24,549 nucleotides of DNA. It comes from Gudongella sp034004165. Its GTDB lineage: Bacteria; Bacillota; Clostridia; Tissierellales; Tissierellaceae. The stretch lies in contig JAVEXI010000027.1 in the NCBI GenBank assembly GCA_034004165.1, positions 1 to 24,549 of the forward strand. Reading direction: 5' to 3'. Both the position numbers and the translations under genes were made by a program. The stretch's first letter is position 1. Every line of letters begins with the position of its first letter. This document shows positions 1-8,300 of the stretch, one piece after another. The notes under the pieces are model-generated. The model searched no databases and was not told the DNA's origin. It saw only the letters and a list, made by a program, of their open reading frames with translations.

Positions 1-16
1 ATGAGAAAGAAATAAT

Positions 17-24
17 ATCACCTC
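17..24 (-). promoter_or_regulatory. Ribosome binding site of a gene running off the left edge
   Basis: On the minus strand GAGGTGAT lies 14 nt after the NUDIX stop codon and matches the 16S anti-SD very well. No ATG follows at a normal distance inside the window. The codon at the spacing used by uvrB (GGTGAT-ATT-ATG) is ATT, so the next gene may start with ATT. Alternatively the start lies beyond the edge with unusually long spacing. The site implies that the NUDIX gene is followed by a co-transcribed gene. Confidence 0.5.
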
Positions 25-38
25 GTTAGATCAAATAT

Positions 39-428
39 CTATATCCCTTTTAGTATTACTTTTCTTTCATCTGCATATCTGACTAAGTCTTTGGCTTTCT
101 CCATGTGTACAAACCTCGCATCGACAAAACCCTCTTTTCTCTGAGGAACACAATCCATTGAGCTAGTCTTCATTAGATACCAATGAACTGTTTTATATAC
201 TACTTCGTCTTCGCGAAGATTCTTATATTTATAGTTTACTTCTCCGATATATTCTAATATCTCTCCTCTTACACCTGATTCTTCCAGCACTTCCCTCAAT
301 GCTGCTGTAACAAAGGTCTCTCCCTTTTCCAGTCTCCCTTTAGGCAAAACCCAGTCGCCATTATACTTTTTTAAAAGGAGAACAGCATTTCCAAATATAA
401 CAACTCCCCCTGAGCTGATCTCTATCAT
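39..428 (-). CDS. NUDIX hydrolase
   Basis: A 129-residue NUDIX hydrolase. The family cleaves nucleoside diphosphates linked to another group (for example oxidised dNTPs, ADP-ribose, dinucleoside polyphosphates); the substrate cannot be read from the sequence. A complete Nudix box, GX5EX7REUXEEXGU, spans residues 31-53, starting GRLEKGE and ending REVLEESGV; its glutamates bind the catalytic metal. The protein is little more than one Nudix fold. I chose the ATG at 428 because AGGAGTGG lies about 5 nt upstream and the product then begins MIEISSGGVV, as is usual for the family. A longer frame starting at 479 would overlap the probable -10 box (471-476). A strong ribosome site follows its stop, so it probably heads an operon leaving the window. 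It is divergent from the M42 peptidase gene. Confidence 0.9.
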   Translation of the reverse strand: MIEISSGGVVIFGNAVLLLKKYNGDWVLPKGRLEKGETFVTAALREVLEESGVRGEILEYIGEVNYKYKNLREDEVVYKTVHWYLMKTSSMDCVPQRKEGFVDARFVHMEKAKDLVRYADERKVILKGI

Positions 429-470
429 TGTTACCACTCCTAATTGCCATTTTTCAATCGCATTAAAATA

Positions 471-476
471 ATTATA
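471..476 (-). promoter_or_regulatory. Probable -10 box of the NUDIX gene
   Basis: The minus strand reads TATAAT, preceded by GTG, about 43 nt upstream of the chosen start. No convincing -35 hexamer is found 16-18 nt upstream. The 9-bp dyad at 488-521 occupies the -35 region, so an activator or repressor may act there. Confidence 0.4.
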
Positions 477-487
477 CACTATTTTAG

Positions 488-521
488 CGCTATTATGTAT
501 TGAATTTCAGAAATAATAGCG
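488..521. promoter_or_regulatory. Inverted repeat between divergent promoters, candidate operator
   Basis: CGCTATTAT (488-496) and ATAATAGCG (513-521) are perfect 9-nt inverted arms separated by 16 nt. The element sits just upstream of the -10 boxes of both the NUDIX gene (471-476) and the M42 gene (540-545), covering the -35 region of each. There is no T-run, so it is not an intrinsic terminator. A shared operator is the simplest reading, but the cognate regulator is unknown. Confidence 0.45.
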
Positions 522-536
522 TATTACACTATATGT

Positions 537-545
537 TGATATAAT
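537..545 (+). promoter_or_regulatory. Extended -10 promoter of the M42 peptidase gene
   Basis: TGATATAAT fits the extended -10 form TGnTATAAT of sigma-A promoters. No good -35 is present at 17 nt, as is common for extended -10 promoters. The start codon is 29 nt downstream, behind AAGGAGG. Confidence 0.55.
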
Positions 546-574
546 AAAAACATCAACTTTAAGGAGGAAACTAT

Positions 575-1612
575 ATGGAAATTGAAATGAATAGCATCGT
601 TGAGAAGCTTGTAACTCTTCTTAGAATTCCAAGCCCAACCGGAAATACAAAAGCAGCAATTGAGTATGTAGATTCTCTATTTAAAGAACTGGCTATTAAG
701 ACAGAGCTCACCGAAAAAGGAGCACTTATAGCCACTATTCCTGGGAAAAACACTGATAAATCAGTAGTATTTTCAGGTCATGTGGATACTCTTGGTGCAA
801 TGGTTAAAGAAATTAAAGGAAACGGCAGACTAAAAATGTCACAGCTTGGCGGTTATGTTATGGCTACTGTTGAAGGCGAGCACGTGGAGATAACCACGCT
901 GGAAGGAAAAACTTATACTGGAACAGTTTTAATAACAAAGGCTTCTTCACACGTTCATGGCGATGATACCAGAACAACAGAGAGAAATACTGATAATATG
1001 GAAATCAGGCTTGATGAACTGGTATCTACAAAAGAAGATGCTGAGAAACTAGGAATTCAAGTCGGAGATTTTATAAGCTTTGACCCAAGGGTAGTTGTAA
1101 CCCCTTCAGGCTTTATTAAATCAAGGCACCTAGATGACAAAGCAGGAGTAGCTACAATATATGGAATTGCTAAAGAGATTATGAACAAGGGAATTACGCC
1201 AAACTATACTACTCATTTCTTCATCAGCAACTATGAAGAAGTTGGCCATGGCGCATCTGCAGCAATACCAGAGAATACGTTTGAGTTTATAGCAGTTGAT
1301 ATGGCTGCGCCAGGCGAAGGCCAGACTTCGGACGAATTCTCAGTTACTATATGCGCAAAGGACAGTTCTGGTCCATACGATTTAGAAATCAGGAAGAGAC
1401 TGACTGAACTGGCTAAAGAAAATAATATAGACTACAAAGTAGACATTTACCCCTACTATGGGTCAGACGGTTCTGCTGCCCTCAGGTCGGGATACGACAT
1501 AAAGGTTGGTCTCATAGGTCCAGGGGTAGATTCCTCACATTCCTATGAGAGAACTCATCGTGACGCGATTGAAGATACCATAAAACTTGGACTAGCATAC
1601 CTTACCCAGTGA
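575..1612 (+). CDS. M42 family glutamyl/leucyl-type metalloaminopeptidase
   Basis: A 345-residue M42 (TET/FrvX-like) aminopeptidase. These cytosolic dinuclear-metal enzymes, usually large oligomers, release N-terminal residues from peptides. Visible metal-site motifs in order are SGHVD (H69), RHLDDKAG (bridging D187), YEEVGHG (E221 catalytic base, E222 ligand), AVDM (D242) and SSHSYE (H322). The length is typical. The ATG at 575 follows AAGGAGG by 7 nt. It is monocistronic on the plus strand, with its own extended -10 promoter and a terminator shared with the convergent yvcK. Together with the M24 peptidase at 12101-13876 it suggests active peptide catabolism. Exact specificity (Glu/Asp, Leu or Lys) is not readable. 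Confidence 0.92.
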   Translation: MEIEMNSIVEKLVTLLRIPSPTGNTKAAIEYVDSLFKELAIKTELTEKGALIATIPGKNTDKSVVFSGHVDTLGAMVKEIKGNGRLKMSQLGGYVMATVEGEHVEITTLEGKTYTGTVLITKASSHVHGDDTRTTERNTDNMEIRLDELVSTKEDAEKLGIQVGDFISFDPRVVVTPSGFIKSRHLDDKAGVATIYGIAKEIMNKGITPNYTTHFFISNYEEVGHGASAAIPENTFEFIAVDMAAPGEGQTSDEFSVTICAKDSSGPYDLEIRKRLTELAKENNIDYKVDIYPYYGSDGSAALRSGYDIKVGLIGPGVDSSHSYERTHRDAIEDTIKLGLAYLTQ

Positions 1613-1616
1613 TATT

Positions 1617-1647
1617 AATAACCCCTGAGATTATTTCAGGGGTTATT
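1617..1647. terminator. Bidirectional terminator between the M42 gene and yvcK
   Basis: A 12-bp stem, AATAACCCCTGA (1617-1628) with TCAGGGGTTATT (1636-1647), and a 7-nt loop. Both strands give a U-rich 3' side (plus: ...GGTTATTTCTTT; minus: ...GGTTATTAATATC). It lies 4 nt after the M42 stop and overlaps the yvcK stop codon, so it can serve both convergent genes. Confidence 0.8.
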
Positions 1648-2635
1648 TCTTTGCTAATCCTATGAGTAAATCGCTTAATAAATGCGTATCATGCCTGATG
1701 TAGTCATTTCTTATATCTACGAGATTTCCTTCTATTAGTTTGATTTTCCGCTGTTTAAGCTCGATTTCATCTTGTAATGTAATATATACTGGCTCGGCAC
1801 CATCTGTAACATATTTGGTAAGTACTTCTGTAGGTATTTTCTCTGTATTTGCGATAACATAGTCTATGAATCCTTCTACAGAATGCTTTATTATTGCGTC
1901 TACGTGATCAAATACACCATACCTATCTGTCTCCCCAGGCTGAGTCATTACGTTGCAGACATAAACCGTTGGAGCTTTTGCCTTGTTGATGTGAAGAACC
2001 ATATTTTTAACCAGCAAGTTTGGAATCACAGATGTATAAAGGCTTCCAGGTCCAAGAACAATTAAGTCAGCTTCTTTAATGGACTTAACAGCTTCGACAA
2101 GCGGATATGATCTTTCCGGAGTCATTGACATCTGAGCAATCCTTGTATTTCTCTCTCTGACTATGGATGGTATCTTCGACTCTCCTTCGGCAAGAGTTCC
2201 ATCCTCTAAAGATGCGATAAGTTTGGCATCTGCCAGGGTTACTGGGAGTACCTTCCCAGTTATCGATAATACATTGCTAGTCTCTTTTATAGCAGTTTCA
2301 AAACTTCCGTGTATCTCATTCATAGCTGCAATAAACAGATTGCCAAAGTTCTGACCGCTGAGTTCTCCGTCAGAAAATCTGTGGTTCAGCAATTGGGACA
2401 TAGTCGGCTCTGTATTTGCAAGAGCCAGAAGGCAAGATCTAATGTCTCCTGGCGGAAGCATTCCCAGGTCTTCTCTAAGCCTCCCACTGCCTCCTCCGTC
2501 GTCTGCTACTGTTACAATAGCTGTAATGTTCTCTGTCTTCTCCTTCAATCCCCTCAACAGAACTGACAAGCCTGTTCCACCGCCTATGACGACCACTTTT
2601 GGCTGTGGATTCATAATATCTAAAAACTTTTCCAT
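1643..2635 (-). CDS. yvcK: YvcK/CofD-like gluconeogenesis and cell-shape factor
   Basis: A 330-residue protein of the YvcK (UPF0052, CofD-like) family. In Bacillus, YvcK binds UDP-sugars and is needed for normal shape and peptidoglycan synthesis during gluconeogenic growth. Visible signatures are the N-terminal Rossmann-type VVVIGGGTGLSVLLRGLK (about 14-31), VADDGGGSGRLRED (about 43-56) and LGPGSLYTS. The length is normal. The start at 2635 follows GAAGGGATC; a downstream ATG (codon 8) is a possible alternative. It is the last gene of murB-PHP-rapZ-yvcK, 19 nt after rapZ. In most Firmicutes whiA follows directly; here the operon ends at a terminator and a convergent gene. Confidence 0.93.
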   Translation of the reverse strand: MEKFLDIMNPQPKVVVIGGGTGLSVLLRGLKEKTENITAIVTVADDGGGSGRLREDLGMLPPGDIRSCLLALANTEPTMSQLLNHRFSDGELSGQNFGNLFIAAMNEIHGSFETAIKETSNVLSITGKVLPVTLADAKLIASLEDGTLAEGESKIPSIVRERNTRIAQMSMTPERSYPLVEAVKSIKEADLIVLGPGSLYTSVIPNLLVKNMVLHINKAKAPTVYVCNVMTQPGETDRYGVFDHVDAIIKHSVEGFIDYVIANTEKIPTEVLTKYVTDGAEPVYITLQDEIELKQRKIKLIEGNLVDIRNDYIRHDTHLLSDLLIGLAKK

Positions 2636-2654
2636 GTTAAAGATCCCTTCGATT

Positions 2655-3509
2655 TCATTTTAATATGTCTCTATGATTGGCCATTGCTCGATGTCCGTTT
2701 GCCTTTAGCAGTCCAGCTATCCACTCTGCAATAGCTACTGATCTGTGTTTCCCACCTGTACACCCAATCCCTATTACAAGTTGAGTCTTACCCTCTTGGA
2801 TATAATACGGTATAAGAAATTCCAACATCTCCATCACCTTTGATATAAAAGTCTGAGTCTGAGGCCATTTAAATACATAATCTCTGACCTGGATGTCTTT
2901 ACCAGTAAATTCTTTTAGCTCAGGGATATAAAATGGATTTGGGATAAAACGGACGTCAAGGATTAAATCTCCGTCGAGAAGTATGCCATGCTTAAATCCA
3001 AACGACGTCACCGATACAGAAAGCCTGCTGGATTCTTCACCCTCAACGAATATCTTAGTCATTTCTTCTCTCAGCATTCCAATGTTCAGTTTCGATGTAT
3101 CTATAATATAGTCTGCTCTTTCCTTTACTTCTTTAAGAATCTTTCTCTCTTCATTGATTCCTTCCATCAGATTTCCTTCAGGACTTAAAGGATGAGGTCT
3201 CCTCAATTCCTTGTATCTCTTTATGAGTGTATCGTCCGAAGAATCAAGGAATAGAATCTTGTATCCTATATTGAGTTCAGTAAGCTGCCCAAGACCCTGA
3301 AAAAGAGACTCAAAGAATTCTCCGCCTCTGATATCAACGACTATGGCGACCTTCTTAATTTCTTTTGTAGACTTATAGGTCAGTTCAGCAAACTTTGAAA
3401 GCAACGCAGGAGGCAGATTGTCCATGCAGTAATAACCCATGTCCTCCATAACTTTCATAGCTTGTGATTTGCCTGCTCCTGACATACCCGTTATGACTAC
3501 AAATTCCAA
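2655..3509 (-). CDS. rapZ: RapZ/YvcJ nucleotide-binding regulatory protein
   Basis: A RapZ (YvcJ) family P-loop protein. E. coli RapZ is an RNA adaptor controlling glmS mRNA; Bacillus YvcJ binds and hydrolyses nucleotides and affects competence. With the chosen start the Walker A GMSGAGKS is at residues 8-15, followed by the family-typical MGYYCMDNLP, and the C-terminal domain carries GCTGGKHRSVAIAE. I prefer the TTG at 3509 (284 residues, beginning MEFVVITGMSG) because GGGTG lies 6 nt upstream and homologues begin this way. The GTG at 3518 would itself lie in that ribosome site. It sits between the PHP gene and yvcK, a conserved arrangement that links cell-wall precursor supply with sugar status. 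Confidence 0.93.
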   Translation of the reverse strand: MEFVVITGMSGAGKSQAMKVMEDMGYYCMDNLPPALLSKFAELTYKSTKEIKKVAIVVDIRGGEFFESLFQGLGQLTELNIGYKILFLDSSDDTLIKRYKELRRPHPLSPEGNLMEGINEERKILKEVKERADYIIDTSKLNIGMLREEMTKIFVEGEESSRLSVSVTSFGFKHGILLDGDLILDVRFIPNPFYIPELKEFTGKDIQVRDYVFKWPQTQTFISKVMEMLEFLIPYYIQEGKTQLVIGIGCTGGKHRSVAIAEWIAGLLKANGHRAMANHRDILK

Positions 3510-3528
3510 TCCGTTCACCCTTTCTTGC

Positions 3529-4296
3529 TCAATCTTCTCTGATATTTATTATTCTATTTAAATCGATTCCCGATTCAATTGCTTTTCGCATCCCTTCTTC
3601 GGCTGAACCTACATCTGAAGGTTTGTGTGCGTCGCTGTTTATATAAAGCTTCACTGGAATGTCCTTTATCCTCTTTAAGCTCTTAACAGACAACTGACTG
3701 TGCTTTGAGCTGATTTCCAGTGCTGTACTATATTTTACAGCACACTTTGCAACTTCTACAATCTCTATCTCAGCTTTTGACCCTGGATGCGTTATTATGT
3801 CGATGGGATACTTCTCAATTGCTCTAATATATGCTTTTGTCATTTTTTCTATAGCATTTTCTTTGAGATTTCCAAAGACTTTAGAAAGTTGAGGCATAAT
3901 ATATAAACTATTTATGTCTGATAATTTATTCGGTGTAGCTCCATAATGATAACCCATCAGCAATAAATCGAGCTTTTTTATGAGACTATCATCTACATCT
4001 AACTCACCGTCCAAGCCTATGAGATTTGCCTCCAACCCCAGAAGGATTTTAAGGCCCTTTGGCCCATAAATCTGATTGAGTCTTTCAATCTCTTCTCTCA
4101 TGTACTTTATGTTTTCAGTTCTCAATCCATAAAGATAATGCCCTGGCCCATGCTCGCTGATCACCAGAGTATCAAGTCCCTTTTCGAAGGCAACTCTTGC
4201 ATTTTCTTCTATAGTACCAGTCGCATGAGTGCCTCTTTTTTTATACCCACTGCTGAAAACAGTATGCGTATGATAATCTCCTTTGAGGATTATCAT
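3529..4296 (-). CDS. PHP domain metal-dependent phosphohydrolase, YcdX-like
   Basis: A 255-residue PHP-domain phosphoesterase. Visible trinuclear metal ligands are DYHTHT (H9, H11), ISEHG (H49), GLEANLIG (E89), GYHYG (H117), THPG (H170) and NSDAH (D222, H224), a complete set for the YcdX-like branch, so it is probably active. The substrate is unknown: family members include histidinol phosphatase and nucleotide phosphatases, but there is no histidine pathway context. ATG at 4296 overlaps the murB stop (ATGA), implying translational coupling; rapZ follows after about 20 nt. The murB-PHP-rapZ-yvcK association is common in Clostridia, which suggests a cell-envelope or sugar-phosphate role, but this is inference. 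Confidence 0.88.
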   Translation of the reverse strand: MIILKGDYHTHTVFSSGYKKRGTHATGTIEENARVAFEKGLDTLVISEHGPGHYLYGLRTENIKYMREEIERLNQIYGPKGLKILLGLEANLIGLDGELDVDDSLIKKLDLLLMGYHYGATPNKLSDINSLYIMPQLSKVFGNLKENAIEKMTKAYIRAIEKYPIDIITHPGSKAEIEIVEVAKCAVKYSTALEISSKHSQLSVKSLKRIKDIPVKLYINSDAHKPSDVGSAEEGMRKAIESGIDLNRIINIRED

Positions 4297-5201
4297 TTAT
4301 CTTCACCTGCAAGTTTGATTTCGAGTTCTAACTCTACACCATATTTATCTCTTACAGTCTTTCTGATAACCTGTATTAGTTCCAGTACTTCGTTGCAGTT
4401 CGATTTTCCCCTGTTGACCACAAACCCACAGTGTTTTTCCGAAACCTGTGCATCTCCATGCCTTAAACCTCTCAGACCTGAATCATCAATCAGTTTCCCA
4501 GCAAAATATCCCTCAGGTCTTTTGAAAGTACTTCCTGCACTCGCCATTTCCAGTGGTTGTTTTGTAGTCCTTTGTACAGTCAGCTCTTTCATTTTAGCTT
4601 CTATTACTTCGTAATCAGCTTCCTTAAGTTCCATCGTAATATCCAGCACGATTAAGTCATCAGATTTTACTCTGCTGTTTCGGTATGAAAAATTCATTTC
4701 TTCATTTGTGAAAATAGAAATATTGCCAAATTTATCAATAACTCTTACGGACTTTACTACATCCTTCATTTCTCCACCATAGGCACCTGCATTCATAGAA
4801 ATTGCGCCACCTATTGTACCTGGAATTCCACTGGCAAATTCAAGACCTGAAAGAGACCCTTTTAGCGCTTGTTTACTGACGGCTGTCAGTAGAGCCCCTG
4901 ATTGTGCCCTTACAAAATTGCCATCAACAACTATTGAGTCATAACCGTCATTAATTTTAATTACAACACCTCTGATCCCACCGTCTCGAACCAACAGGTT
5001 TGAACCATTACCCATTATAAAAAGAGGTAAATTCTCTTCTCTTACAACTCTAAGAGCTTTAACCAATTCTTCTTCAGATGTAATTCTGATTAATACATCT
5101 GCAGGCCCTCCAATTTTAAAGGAGGTATGTTTCTCCATTGCTTCGTCAAATCTAATATCTAGGAAATCATATTTGAGAAAAATATCTCTATAACTATTCA
5201 T
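4293..5201 (-). CDS. murB: UDP-N-acetylenolpyruvoylglucosamine reductase
   Basis: MurB reduces UDP-GlcNAc-enolpyruvate to UDP-MurNAc with NADPH and FAD, the second committed step of cytosolic peptidoglycan precursor synthesis. The 302 residues show the FAD-binding motifs TSFKIGGPAD (about 26-35), MGNGSNLLVRDGG (63-75), SGIPGTIGGAISMNAGAYGGE (124-144, split GIPGTIGG/MNAGAYGG), the catalytic serine in SAGSTFKRP (S224) and the C-terminal VELELEI segment with the catalytic Glu. It is the short clostridial/bacillar MurB type. The ribosome site AAGGGTG lies about 10 nt upstream. It heads the murB-PHP-rapZ-yvcK operon from an extended -10 promoter. Confidence 0.96.
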   Translation of the reverse strand: MNSYRDIFLKYDFLDIRFDEAMEKHTSFKIGGPADVLIRITSEEELVKALRVVREENLPLFIMGNGSNLLVRDGGIRGVVIKINDGYDSIVVDGNFVRAQSGALLTAVSKQALKGSLSGLEFASGIPGTIGGAISMNAGAYGGEMKDVVKSVRVIDKFGNISIFTNEEMNFSYRNSRVKSDDLIVLDITMELKEADYEVIEAKMKELTVQRTTKQPLEMASAGSTFKRPEGYFAGKLIDDSGLRGLRHGDAQVSEKHCGFVVNRGKSNCNEVLELIQVIRKTVRDKYGVELELEIKLAGEDK

Positions 5202-5241
5202 TATCAGCGTTCACCCTTCTTGATATATGCTTTTCACAGAT

Positions 5242-5250
5242 ATTATACCA
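5242..5250 (-). promoter_or_regulatory. Extended -10 promoter of the murB operon
   Basis: The minus strand reads TGGTATAAT, a perfect extended -10 element, about 41 nt upstream of the murB ATG. It lies just after the nifJ terminator, so the operon is transcriptionally separate from nifJ. Confidence 0.65.
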
Positions 5251-5271
5251 TACTGATGTTAAAAGACCATA

Positions 5272-5301
5272 AAAAAGCTACCGCTGAAGCGGTAGCTTTT
5301 T
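5272..5301 (-). terminator. Strong intrinsic terminator of nifJ
   Basis: The perfect stem GCTACCGC/GCGGTAGC is extended by A/T pairs to 13 bp (5272-5284 with 5289-5301) and has a TGAA loop. On the minus strand it is followed by a run of six T. It lies 19 nt after the nifJ stop. The other strand also ends in five T, but no plus-strand gene needs it. Confidence 0.9.
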
Positions 5302-5319
5302 GAAGTGATTAACTTTTAA

Positions 5320-8300
5320 TTAATCTCTTGCCATTCTTCTGTAGGAATCGTATCTTGCCTTGGCAGCAACTTCTGCAGCCTTGAACAGTACTTCTGCTTC
5401 CTCAGGGAATGAAAGTTTTAATGAAGTGTATCTTACTTCTGACTCAAGGAAATCTGTAACTGGCTTTGTAGGCTCTTTTGAATCTAATGTGAAAGGATTC
5501 TTGCCTTCGTCAGTTAATCTTGGGTCAAATCTGTACAGGTGCCAGTAGCCAGTTTCAACTGCAAGTTTTTCCTGACTGATTGTTGTTCCCATACCAGTCT
5601 TGATTCCGTGGTTTATACATGGAGCGTATGCGATAACCAGTGATGGTCCGTCATAGCTTTCTGCTTCTTTTAAGGCTTTAAGCGCATGGTTCATGTTAGC
5701 ACCTATAGCAATTTGTGCAACATAGACATAACCATAAGTAGCAGCTATCATACCTAAGTCTTTCTTTCTTATCTTCTTACCTGAAGCTGCAAATTTAGCT
5801 ACTGCAGCCGTTGGAGTTGCCTTAGATGACTGTCCTCCAGTATTAGAGTAAACTTCTGTATCAAGTACAAGAACGTTTACGTCTTCACCTGAAGCAAGTA
5901 CGTGGTCTAGACCACCAAATCCAATGTCGTATGCCCATCCGTCTCCACCGAATATCCACATTGATCTCTTTATGAGATAGTCTTTTAATTCAGCTATTAA
6001 TGCCAAAGCTTCATTTGCTTTTTCATTGTCAAATTTTGCATCTAGTCTTGGAATAATCATTCCTGCAGCTGCTTTTGTAACAGCTACATCATTCATTCCT
6101 GCAAGCCAGGATTCGAAATGCTCGTTTAATTCTGATTCAACATTTTCAGCTAAGAAGTCTTCCATTGCAAGCTTGATTTTCTCTCTGATTTTCTTAACTG
6201 CTACTGCCATTCCATAGCCATACTCAGCGTTGTCTTCAAACAATGAGTTAGCCCATGCTGGACCTCTGCCATCCTGATTTGTGCAGTATGGAGTTGCAGG
6301 TGCACTAGCTCCCCATATTGATGTACAGCCAGTTGCGTTTGCAATCACCATTCTGTCTCCAAATAGTTGAGTGACAAGTTTGATATATGGTGTTTCTCCA
6401 CAGCCTGCGCAAGCTCCTGAGAACTGCATTAATGGCTGGTAGAATTGTGTATTCTTAAGAGTTGTTGGCTCAAACAGATGCTCTTTGCTCTTTACAGTTA
6501 CTGCGTAATCCCAGTTCTTTGCCTGAACTTCGTATTCTTCCTCAAATGGAGTCATAATAAGAGCTTTTTCTTTTGCAGGACATATGTCAGCACAGTTTCC
6601 GCATCCAGTACAATCCAATGCAGATACCTGAATTCTATATTCTAAGCCGTCAAAGCCCTTTCCGATTGGTTTAAGTGTTTCGAAAGTTTCAGGTGCAACT
6701 TCTTTCTCGTTTTCATCAACGAGGAATGGTCTTATGGCCGCATGTGGGCAAACATATGAACATTGGTTACACTGAATACAGTTTTCCTTAATCCAATGAG
6801 GAACATCTACTGCAATTGCTCTCTTTTCGTATGCTGAAGTCCCATGTGGGAAAGTACCGTCTTCTCTTCCTGTGAAAGTGCTTACTGGGAAGTCATCGCC
6901 TTCCTGTCTATTCATAGGCTCAACTACGTTTTTAATAAATTCAGGAACTTCTTTCTCTTCAACTTTTTCGTCTACAGCATCCTTCCAAGAAGCTGGCACA
7001 TCGATCTTAACAAGAGCCCCGATACCTCTTTCAATGGCTTCGTAGTTCATGTGAACGACTTTTTCTCCCTTTAGACCGTAGTCTTCCAGAACTGATTTCT
7101 TTAAGTGTTCAACTGCATCTTCTATTGGAAGTACTTCTGACAGTTTGAAGAATGCAGATTGCATAATCATGTTTATTCTTCCACCTAGTCCAATATCGAC
7201 TGCAATCTTAGTTGCATTTATAGTATAGAAATTAATATCATTTTCAGCAATGTATCTCTTCATTGCTGCTGGGAGGTTTCCTTCCAATTCGCTTTCATCC
7301 CATAGGCAGTTCAATAAGAATGAGCCACCTTTTTTCAGTCCTTTAAGTAAGTCATAGCTATGAACATATGACTGCTTTGAACATGAAATGAAGTCAGCTT
7401 TTGAAATGAGGTAGCTTGATTTAATTGGGTTATCTCCAAATCTCAGGTGAGAAATTGTAACTCCACCGGATTTTTTAGAGTCGTATGCAAAGTAACCTTG
7501 TGCATACATGTCAGTATCGTCTCCGATAATCTTTATTGCACTCTTATTAGCACCGACAGTTCCGTCAGAACCGAATCCCCAGAATTTGCACTGAATTGTT
7601 CCTTCAGGCTCTGTATGGATTGTTTCATCAATAGTCAGTGAAAGATTAGTGACATCGTCAACTATACCAACTGTAAATAAGTCTCTTGGCTCATCTGCTG
7701 CAAGGTTTTTAAATACTGCAAGGATTTGTGAAGGAGTCGTATCTTTTGATCCCAGACCATACCTTCCACCAACTATTAGAGGCTGATTCTCTTCTCCATA
7801 ATATAGACTCTTAACGTCTAGATACAATGGCTCCCCAATAGCCCCCTTCTCTTTTGTTCTATCAAGAACTGATATTCTCTTAACAGTTGAAGGCATTACA
7901 TCGAAGAAATACTTTGCTGAGAAAGGTCTATACAAGTGAACTTTTAATAAACCAACCTTCTCACCCTTAGCCATCATATAGTCGATAACTTCTTCGGCAA
8001 CGTCTGTTACAGAACCCATAGCAACTATTACATTTTCTGCTTCTGGATGTCCATAGTAACAGAATGGTTTGTATTCTCTTCCAGTTATCTTATTTATTTC
8101 CACCATATAATCGTTAACTATATCAGGAATTGCCAGATAGAATGGATTAGAAGCTTCAGCAGCTTGGAAATAAATATCTGGGTTTTGTGCAGTTCCCCTT
8201 GTAACAGGACTTGCTGGGTTAAGTGCTCTTTTCCTAAATTCCTTTAGAGCATCCCAGTCCAGTAGTTTCTCGAGGTCCTCATATTCCATAACTTCAACTT

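Noticed and set aside
429..479. The longer NUDIX start at 479.
   Set aside because: It would put the -10 box inside the gene and lacks a ribosome site; the ATG at 428 has one and fits the family.
4138..4614. A 158-codon plus-strand frame opposite the murB/PHP junction.
   Set aside because: It is antisense to two clear genes, has no family motifs and no ribosome site; it is a shadow frame.
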